Shown here piece by piece: positions 35,285-48,228 of a stretch of 64,000 bases of DNA. The position numbers were made by a program, and so were the translations under genes. This DNA comes from Physcomitrium patens (lineage: Eukaryota; Streptophyta; Bryopsida; Funariales; Funariaceae). How positions within the stretch are numbered: position 1 is the stretch's first letter; every line of letters begins with the position of its first letter. The notes under the pieces were generated by a model. That model ran no database searches and had not been told where the DNA came from. It saw nothing but the letters and a program-made list of their open reading frames with translations. The stretch lies in contig NC_037263.1 in NCBI RefSeq assembly GCF_000002425.4, forward strand, positions 4,681,199-4,745,198, in the 5' to 3' direction.

Positions 35285-37130
35285 AAATAAATCTCTATTA
35301 ATTAAAATAATATTCTAATTTATAAATTTTTTTAATTATCTAACAATTTTTCCTAAGCATTTCATTTATGTCCAACAAATCTAATAAATTCTTACTTATA
35401 AGCCAAACTATTTTTTAATTAAGATGATTTATTTTAGTTAATAACTATTAATTAATATTTTAATTGATTACATAAAATTCTCTCTTATTTCTTCATAAAA
35501 AAATTTAAATTAATTAATTAATTAAATTCATATTCAAATAACCATAAAATAATAATTTTAAAACTTAAATAATTCAATCATACCTCAATTGAAAGAAAAA
35601 TTTTTAATATGGTTTTAACTTAATTTAATTTAACTTTTTAATTATTAATTATTATCCAAAAATAAAATTTTGTCCAAAAATAACTTTTTATCTACAAATA
35701 AATTTTCATCGAAGAATGATTTTTCATCCATAAATAAAAATTTATTCACTTTTAATCAATAATCATCTATAATTTTCATCCATAAATTTCATCTAAATTA
35801 AATTTATGAAATTTGTTCATCCAATTATATTAGTTCATCTAAGATACATCCTAAAAATTGAAAAAAAAATAAGGAGCCATCACCTCTTACGTCTTGGCAA
35901 CAATTCTCTTGCACAAAAATAATCACCAATCCTTTGTTAAAGATTGTTTTAGAGTAAGCCTTAGCTTTTTGGAAACTAGATTTTAAGCCACTTTTTTTTA
36001 AAAAAATTTCACCTTCAAATATAGTTTTTTGTTTCTAATATTGCTTCTAAAAGTTGATGTTTTAATTTGGTAGCAAATTCTTTTTTACAAAAATAAGTCC
36101 CACATCTTGGACCTTAATTTCTCTTTAGTAATTTAAAGCGTTTTAAAATCCTAACTTTAAATGGCACCTTTTCTTAAAGTTTGAGCTCTTTTACTACCTC
36201 AAATTCCTTGATCTCATCCTCCAAAGTTAAGCTTTTACTTGATTGCTTGAATTAGAAGTCAATATAATCCTTTCTACAAGAATAAATACTATTACTACTT
36301 TCTAAATCTAATGTAATTAATTCTTAGTTTGTTAAAAACTACTCTTCTTCAAATATCTAATGTAATAATCTTAATTGCTTTCTAGCTTGTGAGCAATGAA
36401 AAAGAACAATTCAAATAGAACTACTAACTTGTGAAGGCAAAATATTATTTTTTATTAAATTCAATAATTCTTTTTCATATAAACTCCAAATTCTAAGATT
36501 TTTATGTCTAAAGAACTGAAATAAAAGTTATTATCTTTACTTAAAAATTCAAGAATTTATTCTAAAAACTAAAAGAAAAAAATTATAACAACTAGCCACT
36601 TACAAATCATAGGGAAAATTTGGCATGGCTTTGGCCATCAATAAAAAGAGAGAGATAGAGCTTGGGCAACCAAGTCACTTTTATATAATTAAGTGGAGGC
36701 TTGTAGGAGGGAGGACACATTTTCATCCTTAATCTCTAAGATCTCTAATCTAGATCCATGGCATTCATTCATCCAAGAGTCAAAATCAAAGATAGAGGCT
36801 GATGGCCATCGAATGAGCCCTAGAAATGATATTTTGGCCAAACTAACTTCACCATTGTATTTAAAATACGTTTTTTTAATAAAGATTGACTATTTATATG
36901 CCTTAATCTATAAGAATTTGAAATACATATGAAGATTAAAAGTATGGCAATTTGGATTGAATTTAATGTATTCCTAAATTATTTCTAATTTATTTTTAAT
37001 TTACTTGTAACATCATTATTGATATAATTTAAATTAAATAATTACTATAATTAAGAATAGATAATAAAAATAATAAGAATTAACATTAAATCAACTATTG
37101 ATCTATTATTTATGCTTTTAGTTCTTCTTT
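35285..37130. repeat. Insertion between protease and RT of copy 3, containing repeat D (copy 2, 36600-36925)
   Basis: Protease and RT should be about 150-300 bp apart, but here they are separated by about 2.1 kb. The extra DNA is AT-rich (A/T runs at 35300-35850) and non-coding. Positions 36600-36925 match repeat D at 17070-17400 in the same plus orientation. The ends of the insertion were not resolved. Confidence 0.5.
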
Positions 37131-37379
37131 GAAAATACAAGCTTGAATCTTGTACTAATACTAATTCTCTTTTATCTAGAGTCCTCTAAACTAACCTTCA
37201 CCTAATAATTGTAATTTGGTACTTTTAGTATATTTTTTTATTCTAAAATAACTAGTGAATCAATTTAATGACTTACATTGTCTTCCTAAAAGTCCTTGCT
37301 TTCAAAAATAAGAGCTTTGTTGTTAATGACTTCTTAATAGGTTTTGCTCAAAGGAATCATATAAGAAATTAAATCTTAT

Positions 37380-37710
37380 GACACTTCCAATCTATAGATG
37401 GATTATATCTTTTTAACTACAAAAATCTTAAAATAATAGGATTGGATGGAGTTGTAATAATATTTAATACTATTTTGCTATTATATCTTTCAAATGATAT
37501 TTCTAGCAATATAGTCTCATGAGTAACATTACCTAAAGATAACGGTCGATCATCTATTACTTCTACATATATAGGTTTTGACTTATGTACTAGAGGAATT
37601 TTATGAAGTTTGAAAAATTCTTCATTTAAAAAGTAAGTAGATTCTCTTGAATTTAATAATGCATCTATTTTAAGTTTTTGTATGCCAAAAAATAAAAGTA
37701 TAATAAAATA
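37380..37710 (-). pseudogene. Aspartic protease of chromovirus copy 3
   Basis: Minus strand: LKIDALLNSRESTYFLNEEF, then PLVHKSKPIYVEVIDDRPLS, VTHETILLEI and IITTPSNPIILRFL. The active-site triplet expected as DSG reads NSR. The same domain is at 63718-63960, and its tail at 30253. Confidence 0.8.
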
Positions 37711-37859
37711 ACAAGTAATCTAGGTAGAAAGAGAAGAACCTTAATAAATTTGAGGTATTGAAATGTCTACCTATATAGTTTCTATTGTGATTGAACCTCT
37801 TTGTTTATTTGAATGATTATACTCCTAATCCTAATTGTATGTTGTTTTTTTGAATAATT

Positions 37860-38840
37860 CTTAGATTTTTGATCTTTTTCACCACAATATAAGCATAGGC
37901 CTTATTAAAAATGATGCTTCTTCTTCTTTGTCATAAAAAATTTGAATTGTACTTCATGAATTTGAATATCCTCAATTTTAGAATATATGAGTAATGTATT
38001 TATTGAAGCATAGAGTTCAAATTTTTAGTGTGTTGTTTTATCAAAGTCCACAAGCATTGATCTTGATGACATTGAAATAATCAATTATTGTACTTCATAG
38101 CTTAGTTGATAGCTTTATTGAGTATTTAAAGCTCAAGTATTGATAGTAATAAGTCTTTTATATCATCTCTTAGTCTCTAATAGAATTGTCTCATTAAAGA
38201 TTATTCACCTGAATTGATGTCACAAGTAAAGTGCCTAAAATCAGATGCATAAACTAATACAGAGCATGATCCTTGATGTAATGAATAAATCTTTGTGGTT
38301 GCCCATTGGGCCTTGTCATGTTTTCCAAATGCCTTTGCAAATGCTTCTAAGAAAGCTTCAAAGTTACTCAAGATTAAAGATTTTTTCTCAAATAAAAGAA
38401 AAAATCAATATAAGACTTATCTTATAAGCAAAGTTTTGATTAAACCAACTTGCGACTCTTCTGTTAAATAATATTGAAGTAATAAAAAAATTTATCAATC
38501 AATTTTGTTTAATAAATCCTCAAAAATTTGAGTATGTGCTATGAAATATTTTTAGAAGACTAATTTGAGGCTCTTTATGTTATTATATAAGTGAATTTTT
38601 TTATTGAGGTATAGGTGCTACTACCTCTTTGGATGTAGAAGCTTGAGAAAGTAGTTGCATCACAGCTTGACCACCTCTAGGTCTTATATCACTATAAAAT
38701 CCTACAAAAAATCCTTCAATTTTAACACTTCTATGAGCTAAAGCATTTAGTGTATTCACAATAATATCTAACTTTGACTTAGAAGACTCAACTATGTTAA
38801 CATCTTCACTTCCAATTATTTTAAAAAACAAAAAGAGAGA
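37860..38840 (-). pseudogene. gag: gag with zinc knuckle of chromovirus copy 3
   Basis: Starts near 38831 with KIIGSEDVNIVESSKSKLDI. The capsid core is near 38380-38150 (NFEAFLEAFAKAFGKHDKAQ, QGSCSVLVYASDFRHFTCDI, LRDDIKDLLLS). A knuckle near 37862-37903 reads CLYCGEKDQKSKNY, with the His and last Cys changed. Several TAG/TGA stops are present. Confidence 0.8.
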
Positions 38841-38940
38841 TTTCTAAACAATATCAGTTGAAAAGAAGATATTTTCTAACCTCTAAAATACTTAGATGCC
38901 TTTAAAAAGAGGGATAATCCACTCTCTATTAAGAAGGATC

Positions 38941-39095
38941 AAGCTCTAGTATTAATAAGAAGGCAGTCATTAATTTATTAGTTATAATACAAATTGCATA
39001 ATGTTCTCCATACATATATTGAAATTTTACCAAAAAAGCCTTTAGATTATCTAATATTGGATCTTGTCATTCAAGAAAAGATAAAAACCAAAATA
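38941..39095 (-). pseudogene. gag fragment fused to PBS region
   Basis: 39095-38985 (minus) matches the gag segment near 10640-10740 (WFLSFF, then a YVWRTLC-like form of MYGEHD). It is followed immediately by AATACTAGAGCTTGATCC, the decayed PBS and leader that should lie before gag. This shows a deletion that removed an LTR between two element copies, or a template switch. Confidence 0.5.
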
Positions 39096-39189
39096 ATACC
39101 AAACATTAAATTGAGTTGACGCATCACAAGCATCAACTCCCTCAATTGCCAAATAATCAATATTTGGTCTAATTTATAATTTATTTTAA

Positions 39190-41910
39190 AATGAGTTGGT
39201 TGAATTCAAGAAGTATATTGATATAAAATTTTCTAAGAATTTCATATGCCATTTAAAATTTCCTATAAGAGCTCCTATTTTATTTGTGAAGAAAAAAGAT
39301 AGATCACTACAAATATGCATAGATTATCAAAGACTCAACAAGATTATCATCAAGAATAGGTATCTTTTATCCTTGATATCTATAAAAAAATAAATCTACA
39401 AGGAGTGTAGAATTTGGTCTATATTAAAAAAAAAAGATGAATAAAAGATTCTAATTCAAATAAGATATGGGCACTTTGAATATAATGTCATGCCTTTTGG
39501 ACTCACAAATGCACCAACTGCTTTTCAACACCCTATAAATGATATTTTTTATGAATTTCTAGATGATTTTATTGTCTTTACTTAAATAATATTTTAATCT
39601 ATTTTGAAAGCAGAGAAGAGCATAAAGTTCATGTTCATCGTGTATTACAAAAACTTAGAGATGTAAAATTATATACTAAGTTGGAAAAGTGTATATTCTA
39701 CATTACTCAAGTTGACTTCTTAGAATATATTATTTCTAATGAAGGACTTATAATGGATCCAAAAAAGGTTCAAATTATTATAAATTAAATGATTTCAAAA
39801 ACAATAAGAGATGTGCAATGCTTTTTGGGCTTTGTCAATTACTATTGTATCTTTATCAAGATTTTTTTCATATTGCAGCTCTTCTTATATGTCTTACATA
39901 CAAAAAAAAACTTGATTGGAGCAAAGAAATTATAGCATCTTTTGAAGCCTTAAAGTTGGCATTTATTTCTGTACAAATCTTATATTACGTTAAATTTTTT
40001 AGGACATTTATTATAGAAATAAATGCATCAAATTTTGCTATAGATATTGTTTTGTCACAAATAAGAGAAGATGACAAGCTCCACCTAATAACTTTTTATT
40101 CTAAAAAATTCTTAATAATCAAGATTAATTATAGATCTTTAATAAAGAACTTCTTGCAATCATAGATTCTTTTCAAGAATGACATCATTATCTAGAAGGC
40201 ACTTCTAGTCCAATCACCATATATATGGATCATAAGAACTTTAAGTTTTTCATGTCAACATATATTTTGAATTATTTCTAAGTTCATTGGAGTAGATCTT
40301 TGTCAAGATTCAAGTTCAATATCACTTATTGGCTAAAAAAACAACAAGATTTTTCCAATGGCTTTTTTAGATTTTCTTATCTTGCATCAAAAAAAAAATG
40401 TAACTTTTTATCAATAAAAGATAATTTTATTGAAGCCAAAAAAAATTCATCTTTTAATAGTGAAATCAACATTGACTATTGATTCAACTTTTTTCAAGAA
40501 AATTCAATCAAATATGTTCTTTGATCTTCTTGTTCATGATATCAAAAATAATTCTTTTAAGTCTTGTGATACTTCTAAGTTCAAGTTTAAGAACAATCAA
40601 TTTTATTTCAAAGGACACCTGTATATTCTAAAAGGAGAAGCATGTTTATATGTTCTTTAAGCACGTCATGACTTTCTAGCAAACTGAATATTTTAGGTAC
40701 AATAAGACTTTGGAGCTAATATCTAGAGAGTTTTAATGGTTGCAAAATTTAAAAGGCTATAAAATTCAAACATGTGGCATTTATTCAAGGTCAAAAATTC
40801 TTTGTCATTGACCTTTTAGACTACTTCAACTATTACTTATTTTAAAACAACCATGGTCTTTTATTTCTATGGTTTTTATTATGAATCTTCTAATCTCAAG
40901 TTTTTATGATTCTATATTTGTGATAATAGATTTTTTTACTAAAATAGTATATTTTATACTATATACAAAATCTATCATAAGTAAAAAAATTACCAAGCTT
41001 TTCTTTGACAATATCTATTAGTATCATGGATTACTGAAAGATATTATATTGGATAGAAAAACTCAATTTGTATCAAGTTTTTGAAAAATCTTTTTTAAGA
41101 TTCTAAAGGTGGATATAAAGCTTTGTTTGACCTTTCATCTTCAAAATGATGGATACATAGAATGTGTAAACCAAATTTTGGAGTATTACTTAAGATGTAC
41201 TTTCAATTATCAACAAGATAATTGGACAACCCTCTTGCCATTTACACAGTTTGTCTATAATAATATAATGCATTCGTCTACACAACAAATACTTTTTTTT
41301 ATCAATTATGGTTATTATCTATGACTTGATACTTTTAACTTTTTAAAAGTTGATAATCTTACAATGGAAGATTTGATAAATTTTTTATCAGAGCTACATG
41401 TAACAATAAAGGCATAATTAAAGGAAGCTCAGGAATGACAAAAAATCAACGTAGATGCCTATCAAAAGAAATAATCACAATTCAATATAAGTGATAAGGT
41501 ATGGTTACTTCATCATAATATTAAGAATACTCATCCTTGTCATAAATTGGACTACCACAAGCTTGTATCTTATTTATTTATAGACAAATCAATCTAATTA
41601 CTTATCAATTGTATCTATGAGAATCAATGAAGATCCATTCTATATTTTATGTATTTCTTCTTGAACCATACAAAGTTGTGAATATATCAAAAAGAAGATA
41701 AGTTCCACCTTATCCTATAGAAATAGATAATAATTTATGAAGATTTTAAAATAGAAGAAGTTTTAGACTTAAGGTAGTGCCAAAATAAGTTAGAATATCT
41801 TGTCCATTGGGACGGATATGATATTAGTCAATATACATGGGAGCCATCAAAAAATCTTATAAATACATTAGAGAAGGTCAAAGCTTTTCATCAATAACAT
41901 CCATCAAAAT
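39190..41910 (+). pseudogene. RT, RNase H, integrase and chromodomain of chromovirus copy 4
   Basis: [22 protein letters not shown] near 39262, [20 protein letters not shown] near 39470. The catalytic box reads YLNNIL near 39579 (both Asp of YxDD changed to Asn). RNase H near 39900-40250. Integrase core near 40860-41330, with LDRKTQF and DGYIECVNQ keeping the second Asp and the Glu, then LRCTFNYQQDNWTTLLPFTQ. Chromodomain near 41740-41900 (LVHW-like, TWEPSKNL-like). Frames are broken by many stops and shifts. Confidence 0.85.
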
Positions 41911-42484
41911 CAAAATGAAGGATAACAAATCTTTTCTATAAAAGAAATACAATTCCAGAAAGATTACATTCTACTTTCTATTATTATTTATAGTTTCTAT
42001 ATGATTGTGGCATTAAAGAGATGAAAAACCAATAGTCAATGGATTTAACTCAAGAGCCATCAATTATTGACTTATCGAATGAAACATTGTGATTATCATG
42101 GCCTTCCAAATGACATAATAGAAATAAAGACATTTAATAACGATATGTTTTTTGTCAAATAGATGGCAAGATACAAAGCATTTGATATCACAACTTAGAA
42201 AAAGATTCTTGATGTTTGGTGATTTTATTGGAGGTAGGCACAACTCTTAATGGTATTTGAAATATTTTGTTTGAAGGAAGTTACAAAGGTTTCAACAATG
42301 ATCAAATCATAGGATGGTCTTTCTATTTTAGAATGGAACATTACTGATGGTTGAAACAATCTATCAATTATCCTCAAAAGAAACAAAGTTCAGTGTATGT
42401 GGCAAATACAATTTGACGCATCTTACACTTTCTCAACATATGATCACCGCTCATTGTAAAACTTGTCCCTAAAAAGGGAGATAA

Positions 42485-43036
42485 TGTCACAAACATATAT
42501 CCACTGTAATTATTATCTAGATAATAGAAATAGGTAGAAGTAGATAAAAATAGATTAATTTCATAATAACTTCTAGAGAAGTTATTTGGAAGCTTTTTAG
42601 ATGTTTTGACTTTACATATATTTGTAGTTGATTGGTAGGTTAGAAACTTGGTCAACATGCTAACCATGTACTACATGTATTTATACCTTGTGGAACAAGT
42701 TAATTATGTAGTACCCATATAAAAAACTTGCCTTATAAGTTAAAATACATGTCATACATAGTTAATATATTTTTGAAGGTTCTATAGAATGTTGCCACAT
42801 AGATCTTATGTAGATAGTATATATAGAGGCAAAAGTAAAGCCTTCTTCACTCTTGTTAACTTCTTTTTTGATTCTAATCTAGATTCAAGAGTTTCTAATT
42901 TCTTTATCTTTTAACAATAGCCATTCTAATTTTTTTTTAATATACACATTTCTTTATTTCTACTTTGTCACTTTTTTTTTTTACACAAATTTCATAAGTT
43001 TTTGCATCTTCTTTCACTTCATGTCTTTGATAATAG
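42485..43036 (+). repeat. 3' LTR of chromovirus copy 4
   Basis: Starts TGTCACAAACATATATCCAC after the polypurine tract and aligns with the other four LTRs to about GTCTTTGATA at 43030, where unit A begins. Confidence 0.8.
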
Positions 43037-43044
43037 CCATTGTT

Positions 43045-44810
43045 GTATTTTGTAAAATTTTCTTGGAAATGCATCAAGTACTTGACTATAGAAGATAAAA
43101 TAGAACTTTCAATAAGAAAATTTTAAAAATCTTAATAAAATCCTAAACAAATTTTAATTAAATTATAATAATGCTAATCAATGTTTAATTAAATCTCAAT
43201 AGAAGTCTCAAAGAACTTAAAGAAATACATAAAAAATATCATAAATTAATTTTAAAAGAATATATAATAAAGAAATATCTAAAATAATATAAAAATAAAA
43301 ATCTTAATTTAATTTTAATTAAATTCTAATCTAATACTCAAAAAAAATTAAATAAATTTTAACCAAATCTTTAAAAAATCCTAGTTAAATCCTAATTAAA
43401 TCCTAACTAAACCTTTGACCAAAATTTCATGAAATCCTAAATCTTATCCTAGAATAAATCCTAATAAAATCCTAAATCAATCCTAATTAAATCCTAAATC
43501 TTAATTCTATATCAAATCCTAATAAAATCCTAAATCAAACCTAATTAAAATAAAAATCCTAATCCTAGACCAAACCATAATAAAATCATAAACCAAACTT
43601 AATCAAATCTTAAACAAATTCTAAATCTTAATCAATTCCTAATTAAATCCTAAATCCAAATCAAAACTTAAAAAAATCTAAACAATCTCAAAAAAATTCT
43701 AAGTAAATCTTTATTAAATATTATAGAAATTTTAAACCTCGATAAATATTTATTAAATAATTAATTTTAATTAAAATTTCACCTATCCTTTAATCTAAAA
43801 GCAATTTAAAATCACACAAAATTTGAAAAGAATTGAATTCACCAATTAAAAGCAAAGCTTTCAAAATATATTGAATGTTGGCCGCCCTCCTTCTCCAACT
43901 TGAATGTTGATCTTTCAAAAAAGATTTTTCTTTGCTAAACTATTTAATTGCTACAAAAATTGGCTAGTATGTAGGTATTTAAGTTTAAATTTTTCTTACC
44001 AATTTTTGCTTCAATCAAATTAGTAAATTTTATAAGATTACAAAAACCCTCAATAATCCTAAATTTCAATTATCTAAGAGCTTAATCCACAAAAACCCTC
44101 AATTATCCTAAATTTTAATTATCTAAGAACTTAAACCACAAAAAAATTTATAAGCTTCAATCTAATCAGTCGATTGGTATTAAATGTTTTAGACATATTT
44201 ACAATAAGTAAAATAAAAAATTGACATAATTTAATTTATTTATATACTACAAAATTCAAAAAATCATTAAATTTATAAACTTCTTTTTATTTCTTAAAAT
44301 CCAAATCCGTTGAATATATCTCTCACTTTGAAAAGCTTTCAAAACCTTTATATATCTTCAAATTATATGAAATTAATTCTTAAATATCCTCTCACAAGTT
44401 TTCTTTCAAATTCCACTTTCTAATTAATCAAATAACCTTGGAGTTTTCATAGATGGACAATTTTGTGCCTTGAGGTTTGATTTCAACCTTGGTTCACAAC
44501 TATTCCTCTTTGAATACCAATTCTTGGTATTTTGAGCTAATTTTTGCTAAAACCTATTCTTAACTTTCTTCTAAAGATATTTATATTAATAATTTAGCTC
44601 ATTTATTTTGATTTGGCTTATTTATGATTCTAAAAATTAAATAAAATTTTCTTAAAAAAATACAATATTACCACTTATTATTTTTTACTATCTCTTTATT
44701 TATTATTTATATTTTTAAGATATTTTATTAAAATAATTTTATTTAAGCTCTTCTATAATAAAATATTTTCTTTCTTCTTTGACCTAATAGCCATGTTACT
44801 ATATGATACT
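43045..44810. repeat. Unit A, unclassified dispersed repeat (copy 2)
   Basis: Aligns with 12130-13920 in the same orientation but is more AT-rich and more decayed. It includes the array at 43375-43700, the GTTGGCCGCCCTCCTTCTCC segment, TTTTGTGCCTTGAGGTTTGA and GCTCTTCTATAATAAA. It ends CATGTTACTATATGATACTA, a motif also found at unit B ends. Confidence 0.7.
43375..43700. repeat. Degenerate telomere-like array in unit A copy 2
   Basis: Imperfect AAATCCTAAATC / AATCCTAATAAA units over about 325 bp. They are more diverged than at 12415-12885, with nearly all CCC triplets reduced to TCC. Confidence 0.7.
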
Positions 44811-44811
44811 A

Positions 44812-45244
44812 AGTTATAACTCAATAATGTCAACCTTATAAAACGAATTCTACTACAGTTGCTAAGCTACTAACTATGGCTATGACAACCAAAGAAGAAA
44901 TTTGGTTATTCCGCCTTTTAAATAATATTTTAATTCTATAACATCCATCAAAATTTATTTTATATATCAATCAAAGAGCTATTACACTTGTTAAGAATCC
45001 AATTTTTTACAAACATATTAAACATATCAATATCAAGTATTTCTTTATCCACAAGTTGTAAGAAGAAGAAGAAGTTGATTTTTAATTCATTTTTTTACTT
45101 AAAAAAATTATTGATATTTTTATAAAGCTTCTTCTTTACAATCATTTAGTTCAATTGTGTTTAGTCTTATCTTTTTCACCACCAAAATAGCAAGAGAAGA
45201 ATTATTACATTTGGCTTTAGAAAGTTAATATGAACAAATGGGAG
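44812..45244 (+). pseudogene. Ty1/copia RNase H end and polypurine tract
   Basis: Plus-strand frames give TMAMTTKEEIWL, RAITLVKNPIFYKHIKHINI, KYFFIHKL and IDIFIKLL, matching the copia RNase H C-terminus (the usual order is AIWLRRLL, AIALAKNP, HIDIRYHFIRE, ADIFTK). AATGGGAG at 45237-45244 is the polypurine tract before the LTR. Confidence 0.8.
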
Positions 45245-45974
45245 TGTTGGATAAATACATATGAATGTAAAACAAAACTAATAGATATATAGAGTAGTGA
45301 AAAATTAAAATAATTTATTCTATGTAATGTATATGTGATTTAGTTTGAGTAGAATTCACCTCACACTCTTATTTTGTTTTAAAGACAATTATTGTAAAAT
45401 AATTCAAATGCTACTACATAGATCTAATTCATAGTCACATTTTATATTATAATTAGTTATAGAATGAGTGTGTATGTATTAAACTCCAACTATGGATAAC
45501 ACTAACTTGCTTAACAATGCATAGTAACAATAATATAGATTTAAATAATTCTTATATTAACGATATTTTTATACTTTGTATAAATTCAAAATCATCAGTT
45601 TCATGTAGATTCTAAGAGGCTTACTTGATTATAAACGAAGATGCAAAGGTTGTAAACACTAACAAATCAAAATCTACTTTGAAGTAGAAATAGATAAGAT
45701 GCACTACTTCTTTTTCTAATATGCATTTAATGTTAGACAAATTTTGCACAAATCACTTCTAAAATGATATATTATTTTTGATTCTTTTTGTATAAGATTT
45801 ATTGACATAGAACATAAGGATGGAGGTCGGCCATGAGTCAACTCATACAACAGAATCTCTTTTTTGCAAAAGTACTTAACCGCATCTATTCCAAGTTTCC
45901 TTCTCTTTACAATAATTCTTTGTAGGTCACAATTCCTATCAATCTCAATACTATGCTTAACTACCAATAGTTAC
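45245..45974 (+). repeat. 3' LTR of the plus-strand copia remnant
   Basis: Begins TGTTGGATAAATACATATGA, a typical copia LTR start. A related start is at 8050. The right end is not defined because the minus-strand copia element is inserted at 45974; the LTR may end before or continue after 57338. Confidence 0.55.
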
Positions 45975-46234
45975 TATTGAAAATATTTTAGAGAAAGATA
46001 CAAGAATAGCTAAAAGTAATAAGCACACACATACAAAATACACACACACATAAGAAAGTATATAGAAGGAGAGAGAGAACTTCTAAACAAAAAAATTATA
46101 TCTTCTTTGTATGCAAAGAGAAGGAAGAGAAGATAAGTAGTTTCTCTCCACTTCATTCTAAATATTATAGCTACAATATTTGTTATAACTATAATGAATG
46201 TTATGGAGAGTGTCGGCTATATTTAATGCTCTCA
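45975..46234 (-). repeat. 3' LTR of the minus-strand copia element
   Basis: Aligns with 57061-57337 along its length (AGAGAAGGAAGA, ATGAATGTTATGGA and TATATTTAATGCTCTCA are shared). On the minus strand it begins TGAGAGCATTAAATATAG. Confidence 0.85.
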
Positions 46235-46249
46235 ATACTCCTCTTTATT

Positions 46250-48223
46250 CATCATAATATTTATATAATATAAAATTTATATAAAATTATAATCTATATT
46301 TTTTTATAATCTTGTATGATCAATAGTTGCTACATATTTAAAATCTTATTTAAAAAAATCTTATTATATCCAAGTACAAAAATCATAGATAAAAGAAAAA
46401 TAATACAATATCATTTTTTTTTTAATTATTTAAAGAATTCATTAACTTTCTTGCTTAAGAAAAGTAAGTCACCTCATACTAATGCTATAAGTAAGTTGGC
46501 AATGGTTGCACGTAAGAAGAGCTTTGATAAAGAGATCAACATAGTTATTTGTAGATTCATTTTTTTAAAAAATTTAAGTGCTTAATCAATAACCTAGTCT
46601 TGGATATATCTAAAATATTTTGGATCAATATGCTTTATCTTGTTACCTTTAATGAAACCAACTTGCATTTTTATAATATAAGCACTATTGTTTTTATGCA
46701 AAATAATTAAAGAATCACTATATAAAAGTTTATTAGTTATCTGAATGAATTTATTAATTGATTGCAATCAAATACATTCTCAAGATGCTTCATGTTAGGC
46801 AATAGTTTTTACATGGTTGGATGAAGTTGCAATTATAATTTGCTTCATTGATTTCCATGATATTACAACTCTATGTCCTAAAAATACATAGCATGTTTGA
46901 AATTTAGTTGTTGCAATATCAAATTTATATCCTACATCACAATATCCAACGAATTTTAGATCTATAAGTCGTATATAATATATTCTTAAGTTTTTGATAT
47001 CTTTTGAATAATATAATAAATATTTGATACCATTCTAATATTGTAGTCTTTGATGTACACTATGTCTTATAAGAAAATTAATTATAAATACAATATCTGA
47101 TCTTATAGATGTAGTTAAATATAAAAGTACTCCAACCGCTATAAGGTATAGATATTGATCTCCCAATCTTTCCTCCTCTTTGTACAGATGGTATGGATTT
47201 TCACCATCATAACCATGTCCAACCATTGGTATTGAAAATAAATAAGCATCAATCATATTGAATCTTTATAAGATTCATCTAATATATGTTAGTTGATAGA
47301 GAAAAATGCTACCATTTTTAAGATGCTTAATTTGAAGATTAATGCAAAAAGTTATTTTATCTAGCATTTTCATTTCAAACTCATGGATGAGTAGGTTAAT
47401 AGTTGCAACACATGTAGATCTAATACACGCTAGGTTAAGATCATCAACATATATAGCAATGATCACAAAACCAATTTTATCTTCTTTGATAAATAAATAA
47501 GGAATTAATGGATTACTTATAAATTTATTTGTAATTAAATAATCTTAGAAATATTTATATTACATGTTTCTAGATTATTTTAGACTTTGTAAGGCCTTTT
47601 ATAATTTAATACCATAATATTATCCTATAATAGGTGCATTTGGAATTTCTGTTTCTAAACCAGGTGGAATTATCATATAAAGATGTATACTCCACTTTGA
47701 TGGCATTTTTCCATTTTAACGAGTCAGAGCGATGCATTCCTTCCTCAATGGTTTGAGGTTCAAGATCCTCTTCCTTGCAAAAAAAGCTTTTGCAATTATG
47801 GATGTAAATGATTTATTTATTATAATAGATGGTCTATTTCAAATGTTGTTTGTAGCACAATATAGAATAGATAATTTTGTACTCAATTTAATTTTATTCC
47901 TTCTAATATCAAGATTTTGTATTGCATGAGGTAAAGATATAATTTTCATAGACACATCACCATTAATTGATAGTTCCATAGGTTTAGAAGGAATTTCCAT
48001 AAAAACAATATCAAAATTAATGGATGTTATAGCCTTCTTTTTACATGGTTGCTTATCTGATCTACAAGTCTTTTTAATTTTTGATGTTATAACCTGAGGT
48101 ATATTAATTAGTAATATTACAATCTTTACAAGTACATTTTGAGCCTTATTAATAAAAATTCTTGTAATCCAAGGTGTATCATTGAAACCATCATGTGTTT
48201 CATTTGTGATTTATTTTAGATAC
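46250..48223 (-). pseudogene. copia RT (C-terminal part) and RNase H
   Basis: Minus strand: MIIAIYVDDLNLA at 47466 carries the intact YVDD catalytic box, followed by FEMKMLDKITFCINLQIKHL and, at 47200, YLYLIAVGVLLYLTTSIRSD (the usual YRSLIGSLLYL.TRPDI motif). RNase H follows toward 46300. Stops and shifts are frequent outside these pieces. The N-terminal RT part near 47500-48223 is badly decayed. Confidence 0.85.
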
Positions 48224-48228
48224 AAAAT

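Larger units (their letters stand above)
33725..39095 (-). mobile_element. Ty3/gypsy chromovirus copy 3, minus strand, lacking both LTRs
   Basis: Read right to left: a gag fragment (39095-38985), a PBS-like site (about 38950), gag (38840-37860), protease (37710-37380), about 1.9 kb of inserted DNA including repeat D, RT (35275-34260), RNase H (34260-33900) and the start of the integrase linker, which ends at about 33725 against the LTR of copy 2. Gag sequence runs directly into the PBS region without an LTR, so the 5' LTR was deleted. Confidence 0.8.
39190..43036 (+). mobile_element. Ty3/gypsy chromovirus copy 4 (RT to 3' LTR)
   Basis: Begins abruptly inside the RT N-terminus and continues with RT, RNase H, integrase, chromodomain, polypurine tract (42471-42484, AAAAAGGGAGATAA) and 3' LTR (42485 to about 43036). 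5' LTR, gag and protease are missing; the left end abuts the minus-strand copy 3. Confidence 0.85.
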
